A stretch of DNA of 64,000 nucleotides from Clostridia bacterium (GCA_025997215.1 BNUH01000006.1:8322-72321), one strand, 5' to 3'; counted from the first letter of the stretch, positions 1 through 8,733 are shown. Made by a program: numbers and translations. The notes: generated by a model not told the origin, from the sequence alone.

Positions 1-25
1 AAACTCGTCCATAACGCTTTTCTTT

Positions 26-694
26 TCATAATTCTATAGAATCCTCCCGTGTTTTCCTTGTCAGCCGAAAGCGGCGCTCCTCATATTTAACGCCTAACGG
101 CCCGACATATATCCCTAGCTCGTCACGGTTGGGATTCATAGCGTGCTTTATACAAACGACGATGGTTATCAGCGAGGTCGCAATCTTGGTGCCGAGCGCG
201 GAATCCGCCACCCAAACCATCATGGCAGTGGCGATGAAGGCCGTGATGACCTTCGCGGAATCGGGGTGCACTACGATCACAAACTTAACTATTAACATGG
301 TTATAATCAATATACCCAGCGCGCTGGATACCGTTATCACGCCCAGCAGCGATCCGAACGACACCGACACGGCCTTGCCGCCCTTGAACCGCAGGAACGG
401 TGAGAACGCGTGGCCAAGCACCGGCGCGGTCATCACGGGGATCAGGAATAGGCCAGTCACACCGAACACCATCACCGACGCGAACACGGGCGCGAACGCC
501 TTGAACACGTCCAGGAACATGCACACCAGCCCCAGGCCTTTGCCCACGGCTAAGATCGCGTTTGAACTGCCGGGGTTGTGCTCGTCGAAGTCACGCACGT
601 CCACATGGTATATCCATTTGGGTAAAAAGTATGAATACATAATTGAGCCGGACACGAAGCCCGCGCAGCTCATTACGACGCACGTCCACCACAT
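26..694 (-). CDS. plsY: PlsY-like glycerol-3-phosphate acyltransferase
   Basis: A 222-residue integral membrane protein, close to the usual PlsY length. PlsY transfers the acyl group of acyl-phosphate to glycerol-3-phosphate, the first step of phospholipid synthesis, in the cytoplasmic membrane. The family signatures are visible: an N-terminal membrane segment, HNPGSSNA near residue 40 (family GSGNPGATN), and GHAFSPFLRFKGGKAV near residue 94 (family GH-F-FKGGK). Several hydrophobic segments follow. An AAAGGAGG site lies 9 nt before the ATG. The start overlaps the end of the upstream glucosyltransferase gene, so the two are co-translated, which suggests one membrane-lipid operon. The GSS in place of GSG is a mild deviation, and a divergent paralogue rather than the main PlsY is possible. 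Confidence 0.85.
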   Translation of the reverse strand: MWWTCVVMSCAGFVSGSIMYSYFLPKWIYHVDVRDFDEHNPGSSNAILAVGKGLGLVCMFLDVFKAFAPVFASVMVFGVTGLFLIPVMTAPVLGHAFSPFLRFKGGKAVSVSFGSLLGVITVSSALGILIITMLIVKFVIVVHPDSAKVITAFIATAMMVWVADSALGTKIATSLITIVVCIKHAMNPNRDELGIYVGPLGVKYEERRFRLTRKTREDSIEL

Positions 695-1803
695 ACGACC
701 GCGCCTCCTTTATCAAGGATTAAGGCTTGGATGAGCTGGGCGGCGTCGGCGGCTGCGGTCTGGCTGACATGGCGCGATTGCGCGTCGAGCATGCGCTGTC
801 GGGCCTGTTCATCGGCCAGGAGCGAGACGGCTGCGTCCACGGATTGCAAGGCGGTGTTCGCCAGCAAACCCATGCCCATCCGTGAGATAAAGGCCGCGTT
901 GCGCGCCTCTCCGCCTGGGATGGGCATCGTCATCACCAGCGGAACACGCTTGACCATGGCCTCGGTCGTGGTCAGGCCGCCGGGTTTGGTGAGGAGTACG
1001 TCGGCGGCATCCATCAGCGTGTCGATCTGGTCGGTGAAGGGCAGCGCCATAACGCCGGGAATAACCTGGGTTTGGCAGAATGCGTCGGCGTTTGTGCCGC
1101 AGACCGCGACGGTCTGCGCGTCCGGGACGCGGCGCGACAGTTCGGCCGCTATATTTGGGATGCTGCCGAAGCCCATGCTGCCGCCCATCACGACGAAAAC
1201 CTTTTCCTTTTGAATACCCAGGAGTACGCGGGCCTCGGCCTTCGGCATCCGCTGGGCGAATCGCGCGCTGACGGGGATGCCCAGCGGCGCTAGCTTCGCG
1301 CGGTCCATGCCCCTGGCCGCGCACTCATCGGCGACGGCTTCGTCGGCTACGATGTAGCGGTCGAGCGTGCATTCCTCCCAAAATGGACTGCAGGAGTAGT
1401 CGGTGATTATACCTATAGACGGGATATCCAACCCATACCGCGAGCGGATGAAGCTCACCGCGTGCGCGGAGAACATATGCGGACACACGATGGCGTCAGG
1501 CTGGCAGTCCTGTATCCGCTGATACACCGACCGTGCGTACAATGCATTGGCGTAATACACGGGCGAGTGCCGCTTGCTGGAGCTGATATGTTCGGCTAGG
1601 CTATACAGCGCGCCGAAAAACTTCGGTACGCGATGCACCGCAGCGTCGTATAATCGCGAAACGGTCTGGGACTTCTGCTTGCCCGTGTTGAGGACATCCT
1701 CCACCAACGCGGTTATGCCCAGCGCTTCGAGGGATTCCTTCACCGCCTGGGATGCGCAGTTGTGGCCCTGGCCGGTATTGGTAGGGAGTATCAGCGTTTT
1801 CAT
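673..1803 (-). CDS. MGDG synthase/processive diacylglycerol glucosyltransferase-like protein (GT28)
   Basis: A 376-residue GT-B glycosyltransferase of the MurG/MGDG-synthase/UgtP family. Relatives transfer a sugar from a UDP-sugar to diacylglycerol at the inner face of the membrane. The N-terminal acceptor-domain motif TNTGQGHN is at residues 8-15. The C-terminal donor-binding motif TKPGGLTTTEAM is followed by MPIPGGEARNAA, as in MGDG synthases. I chose the ATG at 1803 because GGAGG lies 6 nt upstream; an ATG six codons earlier has no such site. It overlaps plsY by 22 nt. Together they point to glycolipid synthesis for a Gram-positive membrane or as a lipoteichoic acid anchor (inference). The sugar and degree of processivity cannot be read from sequence. 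Confidence 0.85.
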   Translation of the reverse strand: MKTLILPTNTGQGHNCASQAVKESLEALGITALVEDVLNTGKQKSQTVSRLYDAAVHRVPKFFGALYSLAEHISSSKRHSPVYYANALYARSVYQRIQDCQPDAIVCPHMFSAHAVSFIRSRYGLDIPSIGIITDYSCSPFWEECTLDRYIVADEAVADECAARGMDRAKLAPLGIPVSARFAQRMPKAEARVLLGIQKEKVFVVMGGSMGFGSIPNIAAELSRRVPDAQTVAVCGTNADAFCQTQVIPGVMALPFTDQIDTLMDAADVLLTKPGGLTTTEAMVKRVPLVMTMPIPGGEARNAAFISRMGMGLLANTALQSVDAAVSLLADEQARQRMLDAQSRHVSQTAAADAAQLIQALILDKGGAVVCGGRAS

Positions 1804-1971
1804 AAAGCCTCCATTGCGCAAGCATCTTGGATACGGCTGTGCGTGTCCAACCGATTAGGTATTCGTACGCTATATGACGGCGATTCATTCACGATGTACT
1901 CTAAGCATCCGATGATTTAGTGCTCCATGCTTCGAGACAACGCCTGACTTGATGTGGGGGGCGATACCGCA
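1804..1971. other. Intergenic, no gene seen
   Basis: This stretch separates the lipid genes from the DUF2461 gene. Both neighbours are on the minus strand. I see no strong promoter, terminator or RNA structure here. Confidence 0.4.
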
Positions 1972-2646
1972 TTAGCGGGTTGGCATTCGAAAATCTTTTA
2001 AGGCGGAGTTCAAATAATCGTTGAATGGTTTCATTGCATGAAATAAACTTGTCGCTTTACCGACAAAATCATTACTCAAAATTATGTTATCTGTAATAGG
2101 ATATTCCAAATACCAGCTTTTGAATTTAAGATACTCCGCTTGTGGGTGAGTTTCATCATAACCACGAGGAATATTTTTCAAGGTTTCGCCCTTGATTGCA
2201 AACCGAACGGAAAAATCCTGGTTCTTAACAATAGTGTCTAATTCGTCCCCATGCTCAACAATATAATCTCTAATCATTGTTGTTGCGTCCTTGAACATTG
2301 ATGCGAATAACCCACCGCCTATAAAAGAGCGATTTTCGGGAGCGACAGAAATAAAGTAACCGACAGGAATAGGCAGTTTTCCCGCAGAGGAAATATGTGC
2401 ACGAAACATTGGATTATACGGCGACTTATCATGGCTAAAACGGGTATCATGCACCAATTTGAACGTTAATTCTTTGGGAATATTATGCAAGATTGTTTCG
2501 TCAAATTTGCCGATGGAGATAATCAACTCTTGAATAAGTTGCTCAAACTCGGCGTTGGCGTTTTGGAGTTGCTCTTTATTGTCGTGATACCATTCGCGAT
2601 TATTGTTGTGTTCCAAAGCGGTTAGGTATTTCAATGCATTTATCAT
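1972..2646 (-). CDS. DUF2461 family protein
   Basis: A 224-residue protein matching the DUF2461 (TIGR02453) family. The family features visible are NNNREWYHDNK near residue 15, LVHDTRFSHDKSPYNP in the middle, and GGGLFASMFKD. No biochemical role is established for the family. The ATG at 2646 has GAGG 7 nt upstream; an ATG two codons earlier overlaps that site and is less likely. The gene is visibly AT-richer than everything around it, with many AAT, ATT and AAA codons, which suggests recent acquisition. It stands alone, with no obvious partner. Confidence 0.8.
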   Translation of the reverse strand: MINALKYLTALEHNNNREWYHDNKEQLQNANAEFEQLIQELIISIGKFDETILHNIPKELTFKLVHDTRFSHDKSPYNPMFRAHISSAGKLPIPVGYFISVAPENRSFIGGGLFASMFKDATTMIRDYIVEHGDELDTIVKNQDFSVRFAIKGETLKNIPRGYDETHPQAEYLKFKSWYLEYPITDNIILSNDFVGKATSLFHAMKPFNDYLNSALKDFRMPTR

Positions 2647-2652
2647 TCTCAT

Positions 2653-2838
2653 TCCTCATCAAACTTAGTTGATTGATTTTGAGCTAGTGCCAAACTCATT
2701 CCAACAATAGTATTCTATCAAAACTTGTCATAATAATCAAGCCCGAATTTGCTAAAACCATAGCGTGTTTTACGTTGACGAAGCCATGTCGGATATAGTA
2801 GAATACGGTCAACATATAGTTCAAGGGGTGAATTCATT
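2653..2838. other. Divergent intergenic region
   Basis: AT-rich spacer between the leftward DUF2461 gene and the rightward HD-domain gene. It must hold promoters for both, but I see no convincing consensus promoter. A ribosome binding site, AAGGGGTGA, precedes the HD gene. Confidence 0.35.
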
Positions 2839-3405
2839 ATGATCGATAATGATCGCGATGCTGCATGGCTGCTGCTGAATGAGTACAACCAGGACGCGTT
2901 CCACCTGCTCCATTCCCAGATAATGGAAGGCGTGATGCGCTGGTTCGCCAACGATCTGGGTTATGCCGACGAAGCGACGTTCTGGGCGAACGTCGGGTTG
3001 CTTCACGACCTGGACTTTGAGCGGTTCCCCGACCGCCATTGCGAGGCGTGCCAGCCCATACTGAATGAGCGCGGCTACAGCGGTCGATTCATCCGCGCCG
3101 TGGCCAGCCATGGGTATGGCTTGACGGGTATGGAGCTGCCCGCGCCGGAACACCAGATGGAGAAGGTACTCTTCGCCGTCGACGAGTTAACGGGTCTGAT
3201 CGGCGCGACCGCGCGCATGCGCCCTAGCAAGAGCGTCGGCGACTTGGAGGTATCCTCCGTCGTCAAGAAATTCAAGACGCCTAAATTTGCCGCGGGATGC
3301 AGCCGGGATGTCATCCAACGGGGCGCGGATCAGCTGGGCTGGACGCTGGAGGAGCTGATCGACAAGACGATCCTCGCGATGCGCGCTTGCGACGTCTGCG
3401 ACTAA
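2839..3405 (+). CDS. HD-domain phosphohydrolase
   Basis: A 188-residue HD-superfamily protein. LLHDLDFERFPDRH near residue 55 supplies the HD metal-binding pair, and AVASHGYG near residue 92 supplies a further conserved His. FAVDELTGLI near residue 115 is the Asp-containing helix typical of small HD hydrolases found in Clostridia. Such proteins hydrolyse phosphate esters of nucleotides or related compounds; the substrate cannot be inferred. The ATG is preceded by AAGGGGTGA. The C-terminus ends CDVCD, a CxxC that could be incidental. The gene stands alone and convergent to the DUF1801 gene, with only 21 nt between them. Confidence 0.75.
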   Translation: MIDNDRDAAWLLLNEYNQDAFHLLHSQIMEGVMRWFANDLGYADEATFWANVGLLHDLDFERFPDRHCEACQPILNERGYSGRFIRAVASHGYGLTGMELPAPEHQMEKVLFAVDELTGLIGATARMRPSKSVGDLEVSSVVKKFKTPKFAAGCSRDVIQRGADQLGWTLEELIDKTILAMRACDVCD

Positions 3406-3426
3406 ACCTTCCTAATTTATATGTGT

Positions 3427-3834
3427 TCATTTTGCGTTATGCACCCCGCACCATGACGCTATCTCCGTGATGAGTTCCAGCGGGAGCGGCTTGCTGTTCG
3501 GCAGCTGGATGCCGCCCTTACTGGTCTTGAGGCCGACCAGTTTGTCGGCGAACACTGTCGTGGCCTCGCCGCCCGGGAACAGCCCGATGTGCTTCTTGAA
3601 TGCTGCGAAGTGGATCAGGTTCTGCCCCTTCCAGAATGTGGGCATCTGCCAGGAGATTTTCTCGGCGGCATCGGGCAGCGCGACCTTGATCGTGGCGTAA
3701 ACCTCGAGTAGTCGCGGCTGGATGTCTGCGTCCTGTGTGGCGATGTACTCCGCGATGGTCTTGGGCGGACTGGAACAGAAGTGGTGTTGATCAATATTCT
3801 CGAACTCGCGCCCGCATTTTGGACAAATCCACAT
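3427..3834 (-). CDS. DUF1801/YdhG-like protein with N-terminal zinc ribbon
   Basis: A 135-residue protein in two parts. Residues 3-21 form a short zinc-binding segment (CPKCGREFENIDQHHFC). The rest is a DUF1801 (YdhG-like) domain, with ISWQMPTFWKGQNLIHFAAFKKHIG and FPGGEA visible as two separate conserved blocks. DUF1801 proteins resemble the frataxin-like fold; their function is poorly defined. GGAGGT lies 8 nt before the ATG. The gene follows the Gfo/Idh gene on the same strand by 21 nt and may be co-transcribed with it. Confidence 0.75.
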   Translation of the reverse strand: MWICPKCGREFENIDQHHFCSSPPKTIAEYIATQDADIQPRLLEVYATIKVALPDAAEKISWQMPTFWKGQNLIHFAAFKKHIGLFPGGEATTVFADKLVGLKTSKGGIQLPNSKPLPLELITEIASWCGVHNAK

Positions 3835-3855
3835 AAGTTATACCTCCACAAATAT

Positions 3856-5037
3856 TTATAACTCGTCGGGCAGCGCCATGGTCTCGAAGAATGTGCGCAT
3901 CGTGTCGGCGAGGCCTTGAACCCAGCGCAGCTTAGCGGCTGGGATGTTTCCTGCCTGCGGGTTTAAGGCATCGGACTGACGCAGGCGTTCGGGTGGAAAT
4001 TGTTGAATCTTACCATTTAACTGCTGTTCTACAAGATGCATGACCTTGGTATGGCCTATCGCCAGCTCAATGGGACAGGGATTCGGTATCCGGCCGAGGA
4101 TTACGTCTAATGTTTTCATTAACTTATCCTGTACGTCGTTGGCGCTGACGCTGCCGAGGCTGGCGGTGTGACCGTCCGGCTGTGTGATGGTCAACAAATC
4201 GCCCGTCTTGCCGAGTTCGCCGAAGCGTGCCTCGCCGCGTTCAAACGTGTACGTGAGCACGGGATTCTGCAGTTCGTCACGCGCGATGGCGTGGGAGGCC
4301 GCGAACGCCAGGGTTGCGCCGTTCGTCAGCTTGATTTTCATGCAAACGCTGTCGAATGTCTCGATGTCGTTCGCGCGGGCGGCGCGCGCGCTGATGCTGT
4401 CGATGTCAACGCCGTTTTCGCCATAGTCCGCAAGCCATAGCATATTCATTAGATAATGCGCGGTCGCGTTGGACGCCACGTTGTCGAATACCGCGTGGCC
4501 GTCCGGCATGAACCGCTTTCCGGCCCAGCCAACGCCGCGATGGTAGTAGGTTTCGTCGCGCGGCCATAACACCAGCGCACGCAGGGTCAGCGGCAAACCG
4601 TACTCGCCTGAACGCAGCGCTGATTTCAAGTTTTGCATAGCCTCGTTGAAGCACCATTGGTAGCCGATTACCAGTTCACGTTGAGCGGCGTCGCGGGCTG
4701 CAAGTATGGATTGAGCGGCTTCCAGCGTCGGCGCGAGGGGCTTTTCGAGCAGGACGTGGCTGCCGTGGTTCAGGCAGTATGCCGCCTGTTCAGCGTGGAA
4801 GGGTGTCGGGCTGCACACGATCGCCAGGTCGGGCGGGTGGTGCGCGTAACATTCGGGGAGAGTGGCGAATACGGGCACGTCGGCGTTAGTTAAACGTTCA
4901 TAACCTTCATCTGCGGGGAATGGATCCACCGCGCCAAGGAACCGCACACGCCGTAGGCCTTCCTCCGATAGCAATGCTTTCACATAATTAAGCGCGTACC
5001 CGCCGATGCCCACCAATACCGCGCTGAGCTGTTCCAT
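3856..5037 (-). CDS. Gfo/Idh/MocA-family oxidoreductase
   Basis: A 393-residue NAD(P)-dependent dehydrogenase of the Gfo/Idh/MocA family. The Rossmann start is AVLVGIGGYALNYVKALL (GxGG). LLEKPLAPTLEAAQ near residue 95 carries the conserved EKP lysine. The C-terminal half is the alpha/beta substrate domain. Members oxidise or reduce sugars and cyclitols; the actual substrate is unknown. The start has GGAGGT 8 nt upstream. It is transcribed away from the exopolysaccharide operon, but nothing ties it to that pathway beyond position. Confidence 0.8.
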   Translation of the reverse strand: MEQLSAVLVGIGGYALNYVKALLSEEGLRRVRFLGAVDPFPADEGYERLTNADVPVFATLPECYAHHPPDLAIVCSPTPFHAEQAAYCLNHGSHVLLEKPLAPTLEAAQSILAARDAAQRELVIGYQWCFNEAMQNLKSALRSGEYGLPLTLRALVLWPRDETYYHRGVGWAGKRFMPDGHAVFDNVASNATAHYLMNMLWLADYGENGVDIDSISARAARANDIETFDSVCMKIKLTNGATLAFAASHAIARDELQNPVLTYTFERGEARFGELGKTGDLLTITQPDGHTASLGSVSANDVQDKLMKTLDVILGRIPNPCPIELAIGHTKVMHLVEQQLNGKIQQFPPERLRQSDALNPQAGNIPAAKLRWVQGLADTMRTFFETMALPDEL

Positions 5038-5202
5038 ATCCTTATACCTCCGCGTTAGGTTTACGCCCGTCCATCGGTAATTTCCACCTGAATAGGATAT
5101 AGCGCGGCGCGGATATTGTCAAGAAAGCCGCGGCATTCGCCGACAATTTGCCACATACGGAAATGATTACTATATATAACTCTAAAAAATCCCAGCCAGG
5201 CA

Positions 5203-5231
5203 TTGACAACCAGTGGCAGAAATGTTAATAT
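5203..5231 (+). promoter_or_regulatory. Promoter P1 of the exopolysaccharide operon
   Basis: TTGACA at 5203-5208, a 17-nt spacer, and TAATAT at 5226-5231. The match to the housekeeping consensus is near perfect. The -10 box sits inside a perfect 16-nt palindrome at 5222-5237. Confidence 0.75.
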
Positions 5232-5237
5232 TAACAT
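5222..5237. promoter_or_regulatory. Candidate operator: perfect 16-nt palindrome over the P1 -10 box
   Basis: The sequence ATGTTAATATTAACAT is its own reverse complement and covers the -10 element of P1. A repressor binding here would block the promoter. The cognate regulator is not identifiable from the window. Confidence 0.5.
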
Positions 5238-5288
5238 GTATTTGAGGTTTCCGGCGTTGCCGTATAGATTGGGAAGTGTCAAAAAGTG

Positions 5289-5317
5289 TTGACAACCTTT
5301 TCAATTGGTGGTATACT
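5289..5317 (+). promoter_or_regulatory. Promoter P2 of the exopolysaccharide operon
   Basis: TTGACA at 5289-5294, a 17-nt spacer, TATACT at 5312-5317. A 6-bp inverted repeat, TGTCAA with TTGACA at 5277-5294, covers its -35 box. It lies 40 nt upstream of the LCP start codon. Confidence 0.8.
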
Positions 5318-5356
5318 CTGGAAGGTTTTCGCCCCAGGAAATGGGGAAGGTGATGT

Positions 5357-6403
5357 ATGGCAAGAGACAGACGCGTCCACAAGCGGACAATACTGCTGAC
5401 TGCCCTGGGTTTGGTTGGCATTGTTGTTATAGTAGCGGTCATATATAAAGTGGCGCTTGACCGCGAGACGGCAGCCCGTGAAGCTATCCAGATGCAGGAA
5501 ATGCTCGCCAGGCAGACGACGGATAACACGAAGTATGTCGAATGGAACGGCGTGACATACAAGCCGCGCGGCAACCTGACTACGATACTGTTCATGGGTG
5601 TGGACATGACAAGCGAGGATCTGGCGAAGGTAATGGGTTATCGCGGGCATGGGCAGACGGATTTTGTTATGCTGGCGGTTGTGGATCACGACGCCAAGAC
5701 GGTCAGTCGGCTGCAGATCGACCGGGATACCATGCTTGAGATAGAGACCCTTGGTTTGTTTGGCCATGAAGCGGGGATGATGACGGATCATCTATCGGTG
5801 CAGCATCACTATGGCGATGGCAAAGAGCAAAGCTGTGGGATGGTTGTCAGAGCGGTCAGCAGGTTGCTGATGGGTGTGCCGATAGAGCACTATATCGCGT
5901 TAAGTCTGGATTCTATCCCGAAGGTAAACGACGCTGTCGGCGGCGTGACGGTCACGCTGGAGGATGACTTCTCCCGTTTTGATCCGGAGTGGACGCTGGG
6001 CAGTACGGTGACGATGCACGGGGATCAGACGGCGTGGTTTGTACGATCGAGGATGACCGTAGGCGATGGTTCGAATGCCTCGCGTATGAATCGCCAGAAT
6101 CAGTTTCTAGACAAGCTGGCTGTCATGGTTAAGGACAAGATCAAAGAGACACCGGCATTTGTCGGTACTTTGTTCAATACATTGGGTGCCTCCCTGGTAA
6201 CGGATATGACCCGCGGGCGGATCATCAACGAGGCAAACCGCGCGTTAGATTACCAGGTGTTGGCGATGGATCAGTTGCCAGGCGAACACATTGTCAGTGG
6301 CTATGGGTTTGTGGAGTTTTACCCACAACAATCTGCCATCGAGCAATGGGTTATGGATACATTCTGTTCGCCAGTGGAAGGAGGTGGGCAGACGTATCAA
6401 TAG
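5357..6403 (+). CDS. LytR-CpsA-Psr (LCP) family glycopolymer transferase
   Basis: A 348-residue protein with a short basic N-terminus, one membrane segment at about residues 13-32, and an extracytoplasmic LCP domain from about residue 70. LCP enzymes move polymers such as teichoic acid or capsule from an undecaprenyl-diphosphate carrier to peptidoglycan. Family features visible are ILFMGVD, QTDFVMLAVVD, LQIDRDTML (conserved Arg), and VNDAVGGVTVTLE. The start has GGAAGGTGAT upstream. Two strong promoters precede it. It is the first gene of a set with a Wzz-like protein and a BY-kinase, so its likely role is attaching this exopolysaccharide to the wall. Confidence 0.88.
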   Translation: MARDRRVHKRTILLTALGLVGIVVIVAVIYKVALDRETAAREAIQMQEMLARQTTDNTKYVEWNGVTYKPRGNLTTILFMGVDMTSEDLAKVMGYRGHGQTDFVMLAVVDHDAKTVSRLQIDRDTMLEIETLGLFGHEAGMMTDHLSVQHHYGDGKEQSCGMVVRAVSRLLMGVPIEHYIALSLDSIPKVNDAVGGVTVTLEDDFSRFDPEWTLGSTVTMHGDQTAWFVRSRMTVGDGSNASRMNRQNQFLDKLAVMVKDKIKETPAFVGTLFNTLGASLVTDMTRGRIINEANRALDYQVLAMDQLPGEHIVSGYGFVEFYPQQSAIEQWVMDTFCSPVEGGGQTYQ

Positions 6404-6509
6404 ATACGCGGCCCTGGGGGTCTCGCTTGGTATCCACAAGGAAGTAGCCCAACAAAGGAAATCGCCAAAATGCAGCCTAGGCACAGGAGTGCCAAAAGAA
6501 GGAGGAGCT

Positions 6510-7061
6510 ATGCGCAAACAAGCTAAGGTTCTCGCTCTATTACTGGCATTGGTAATGCTGGTAGCCACGTCGTCCGTCGCTCTAGCGAGTACATTTAACC
6601 CGCTGAGCTACCATTACTATGACCAGACTGTTGTCGAAGCGCCAAACCCGGGTTCGGAATTCAAAGTTGACCCCGATGTGAAATTGGTCGATGATCTGAC
6701 GGGCGAAGCCGCGAAGGTTCTGGGAAGCATCTCGTTCTTCGACGCTGCTACCCAGGCTAAGATCAAGGCACTGGGCAATGTCAGCACGATCTATGAGTTG
6801 GTTAAGTTCACCGCTGGCGGTGATTTCAGCAGTGGACTGATTCGCTGGGCGTTCCCGTCCGGTCTGAAGGGCAAGGCAGTCGTGGCAGTGATCGGTATTG
6901 TCAAGAATGACAAAGTTGTCTCATGGACTGCATTGCCGGCTGCCATTGCTACAGCGGCTGATGGCGCGTCCAAGGGCAAGACATTCGTGCAGTTCTACAT
7001 TCCGCAGGATCTATTCAAGGATATCAAGGACAACAGCGCAATCCTGGCGATCCTGGGCTAA
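6510..7061 (+). CDS. Secreted protein of unknown function in the exopolysaccharide operon
   Basis: A 183-residue protein I do not recognise. A clear signal peptide covers residues 1-27 (KVLALLLALVMLVATSS, then ALAS). The mature part is about 155 residues, with no cysteines, no sorting motif and no repeats. It ends with three hydrophobic residues and Gly (AILG). GAAGGAGGAG lies just before the ATG at 6510; upstream in-frame ATGs overlap the LCP gene and lack a site. Its place between the LCP enzyme and the Wzz-like protein suggests an extracellular role in polymer assembly, but this is inference from position only. Confidence 0.7.
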   Translation: MRKQAKVLALLLALVMLVATSSVALASTFNPLSYHYYDQTVVEAPNPGSEFKVDPDVKLVDDLTGEAAKVLGSISFFDAATQAKIKALGNVSTIYELVKFTAGGDFSSGLIRWAFPSGLKGKAVVAVIGIVKNDKVVSWTALPAAIATAADGASKGKTFVQFYIPQDLFKDIKDNSAILAILG

Positions 7062-7096
7062 GTAAAAACGTTTCTCCAAAAAGGGGTAAGTAGAGC

Positions 7097-7936
7097 ATGG
7101 CGGAATTAGCGGTGATATCCAGGGAGACTCAGAATCGGCAGGTTGCATTGACAAACCAGCAAGTGGCACCCGTTAACCAGCAGGCTGCGGTAGAGGACGC
7201 GTCCTCTGAAATCGACCTGGTTGAGCTGTTCTACTATATGCTCGAAAAAGCGTGGATAATCGCGGTGGTCGCTATAGCGGCCGCCGCGATTACCGGGTTG
7301 TATACTCACTACTTTGTGGCCCCCACTTATGAATCCACAGCAATCTTATATGTATTGAATTCTAAAGATTCGGTTATCCAGGTGGCCGACCTGACCGTTG
7401 GCTCACAGCTGACGAATGACTATCTGCAGCTATTCAAACTGCGCACGATCAACGAGGAAGTCATCCGGAATCTTAGTCTGCCATATACCCAGTTGCAACT
7501 GCAGAAAATGGTGACTGTTACCAACCCGACGAATACGCGGCATCTTAGCATTGCCGTTCGCTCAAACGATCCGGATGAGGCGCAGTTGATAGCCAATGCG
7601 TTCGCTAAAGCCGCTCAGTCTACGATCAAAGAAAAGATGAAAAATGACGAACCAACGGAGCTTGAGGCGGCAGTCGCTTCTACAATCCCAGTCGCGCCTA
7701 GTTTGTCTAGGAATACCTTGTACGGTGGACTGGTTGGCGCGTTGCTGGTGATAGGCGTACTGTTCCTGATATTCGTTATGGATGATAAAATAAAATCGCA
7801 GGAAGATATCTCCAAGTATTTCGGCTTGGCGACACTGGCGGTTGTGCCTGTGGTAGGTGTGCTCAATCCGAAAGCCCCTACGCCGACGCCCATCAATAAA
7901 GGAGCGAAGGTTCGCAGGAGGAAGACAAGCATATGA
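7097..7936 (+). CDS. Wzz/CapA-type polysaccharide co-polymerase (BY-kinase modulator)
   Basis: A 279-residue chain-length determinant protein. It has a hydrophobic segment at about residues 52-74 (AWIIAVVAIAAAAITGLY), an extracytoplasmic domain starting APTYESTAILYV, and a second segment near residues 213-232. A basic cytoplasmic tail follows. This is the Gram-positive arrangement in which the membrane modulator and the kinase are separate proteins. It controls polymer length and activates the kinase. The stop codon overlaps the kinase start by 4 nt, so the pair is translationally coupled. The first 40 residues are rich in Gln and Asn, longer than usual before the first membrane segment. Confidence 0.85.
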   Translation: MAELAVISRETQNRQVALTNQQVAPVNQQAAVEDASSEIDLVELFYYMLEKAWIIAVVAIAAAAITGLYTHYFVAPTYESTAILYVLNSKDSVIQVADLTVGSQLTNDYLQLFKLRTINEEVIRNLSLPYTQLQLQKMVTVTNPTNTRHLSIAVRSNDPDEAQLIANAFAKAAQSTIKEKMKNDEPTELEAAVASTIPVAPSLSRNTLYGGLVGALLVIGVLFLIFVMDDKIKSQEDISKYFGLATLAVVPVVGVLNPKAPTPTPINKGAKVRRRKTSI

Positions 7937-8661
7937 ATCAGATCAACTTGACCAAGTTACCAGTGCTGGATTACCCGACGACGGAGGCGCTCAATACCCT
8001 GTGCACAAACATCTCCTTCTCCGGGAAAAGTACCCGTGTTATAATGAATACCAGCTGCCGCGCGGGTGAGGGTAAGTCGTTCCTGACGATGAACCTGATG
8101 CGGGCATTAGCGGGCGAGGGCAAGAACGTCGTTTTGGTTGACGCTGATATTCGCCGTTCGACGATCGTTAAGACATATGCCGAGAATCCTGCACTGAAGC
8201 CGAAGGGGTTGGCTCACTACCTAGCTGATCTGTGCAGCTGGGAGGATATACTCTATCAGACGAATATCGAAGGCGCATACCTCATATTCCATGGCCGTTC
8301 CGTCGCGAATCCGCACGCGCTTCTGACGACGGATAAGCTGAACCAGCTGATAACGCAGTTGTTGCGATCATTCGATATTGTTCTTGTGGATACGCCGCCT
8401 ATCGGGTTGGTTGTTGATGCGGCAGAGATTGCCAAATGCTGTCACGGTGTGTTGCTGACGGTCACGAATGGCGTTATCACGCGCAAAGAATTGTCGGATG
8501 CCGTCGCGCAGATACAGCGAACTGGCTGCCCGATTCTGGGTGTCGTCATGAATAAAGTTACATTCGACACGCATAGTTCACGCAGTCATTATTATAAGAC
8601 GTATTACAGCCACTATAAGAGTGGGTATTACGGGGAAAAAGAGAAGAGTTCGGCTGGCTGA
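7933..8661 (+). CDS. BY-family tyrosine kinase, CpsD/CapB type
   Basis: A 242-residue cytoplasmic bacterial tyrosine kinase. The P-loop CRAGEGKS is at residues 42-49. The second Walker motif VVLVDADIRRS is near residue 75, and the Walker B strand IVLVDTPPIGLV is near residue 150. The tail is a cluster of seven tyrosines (about residues 222-236), the usual autophosphorylation site. Cycles of phosphorylation regulate polysaccharide synthesis through the membrane partner encoded just upstream. AGGAGG precedes the ATG. No glycosyltransferases, flippase or polymerase follow, so the genes building the polymer must lie elsewhere, perhaps at 30-33 kb. Confidence 0.88.
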   Translation: MNQINLTKLPVLDYPTTEALNTLCTNISFSGKSTRVIMNTSCRAGEGKSFLTMNLMRALAGEGKNVVLVDADIRRSTIVKTYAENPALKPKGLAHYLADLCSWEDILYQTNIEGAYLIFHGRSVANPHALLTTDKLNQLITQLLRSFDIVLVDTPPIGLVVDAAEIAKCCHGVLLTVTNGVITRKELSDAVAQIQRTGCPILGVVMNKVTFDTHSSRSHYYKTYYSHYKSGYYGEKEKSSAG

Positions 8662-8733
8662 GAATGCGGCTGAAGTTGGCATTGCTGATTGTTAATTGCG
8701 CCCCGGGGTTTGGTTACGAGGAAACGAAGGATC

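Noticed and set aside
6404..6509. A possible riboswitch between the LCP gene and the secreted-protein gene
   Set aside because: The purine-rich stretch does not fit the conserved core of c-di-GMP or other riboswitches that I know, and there is no terminator or paired stem.
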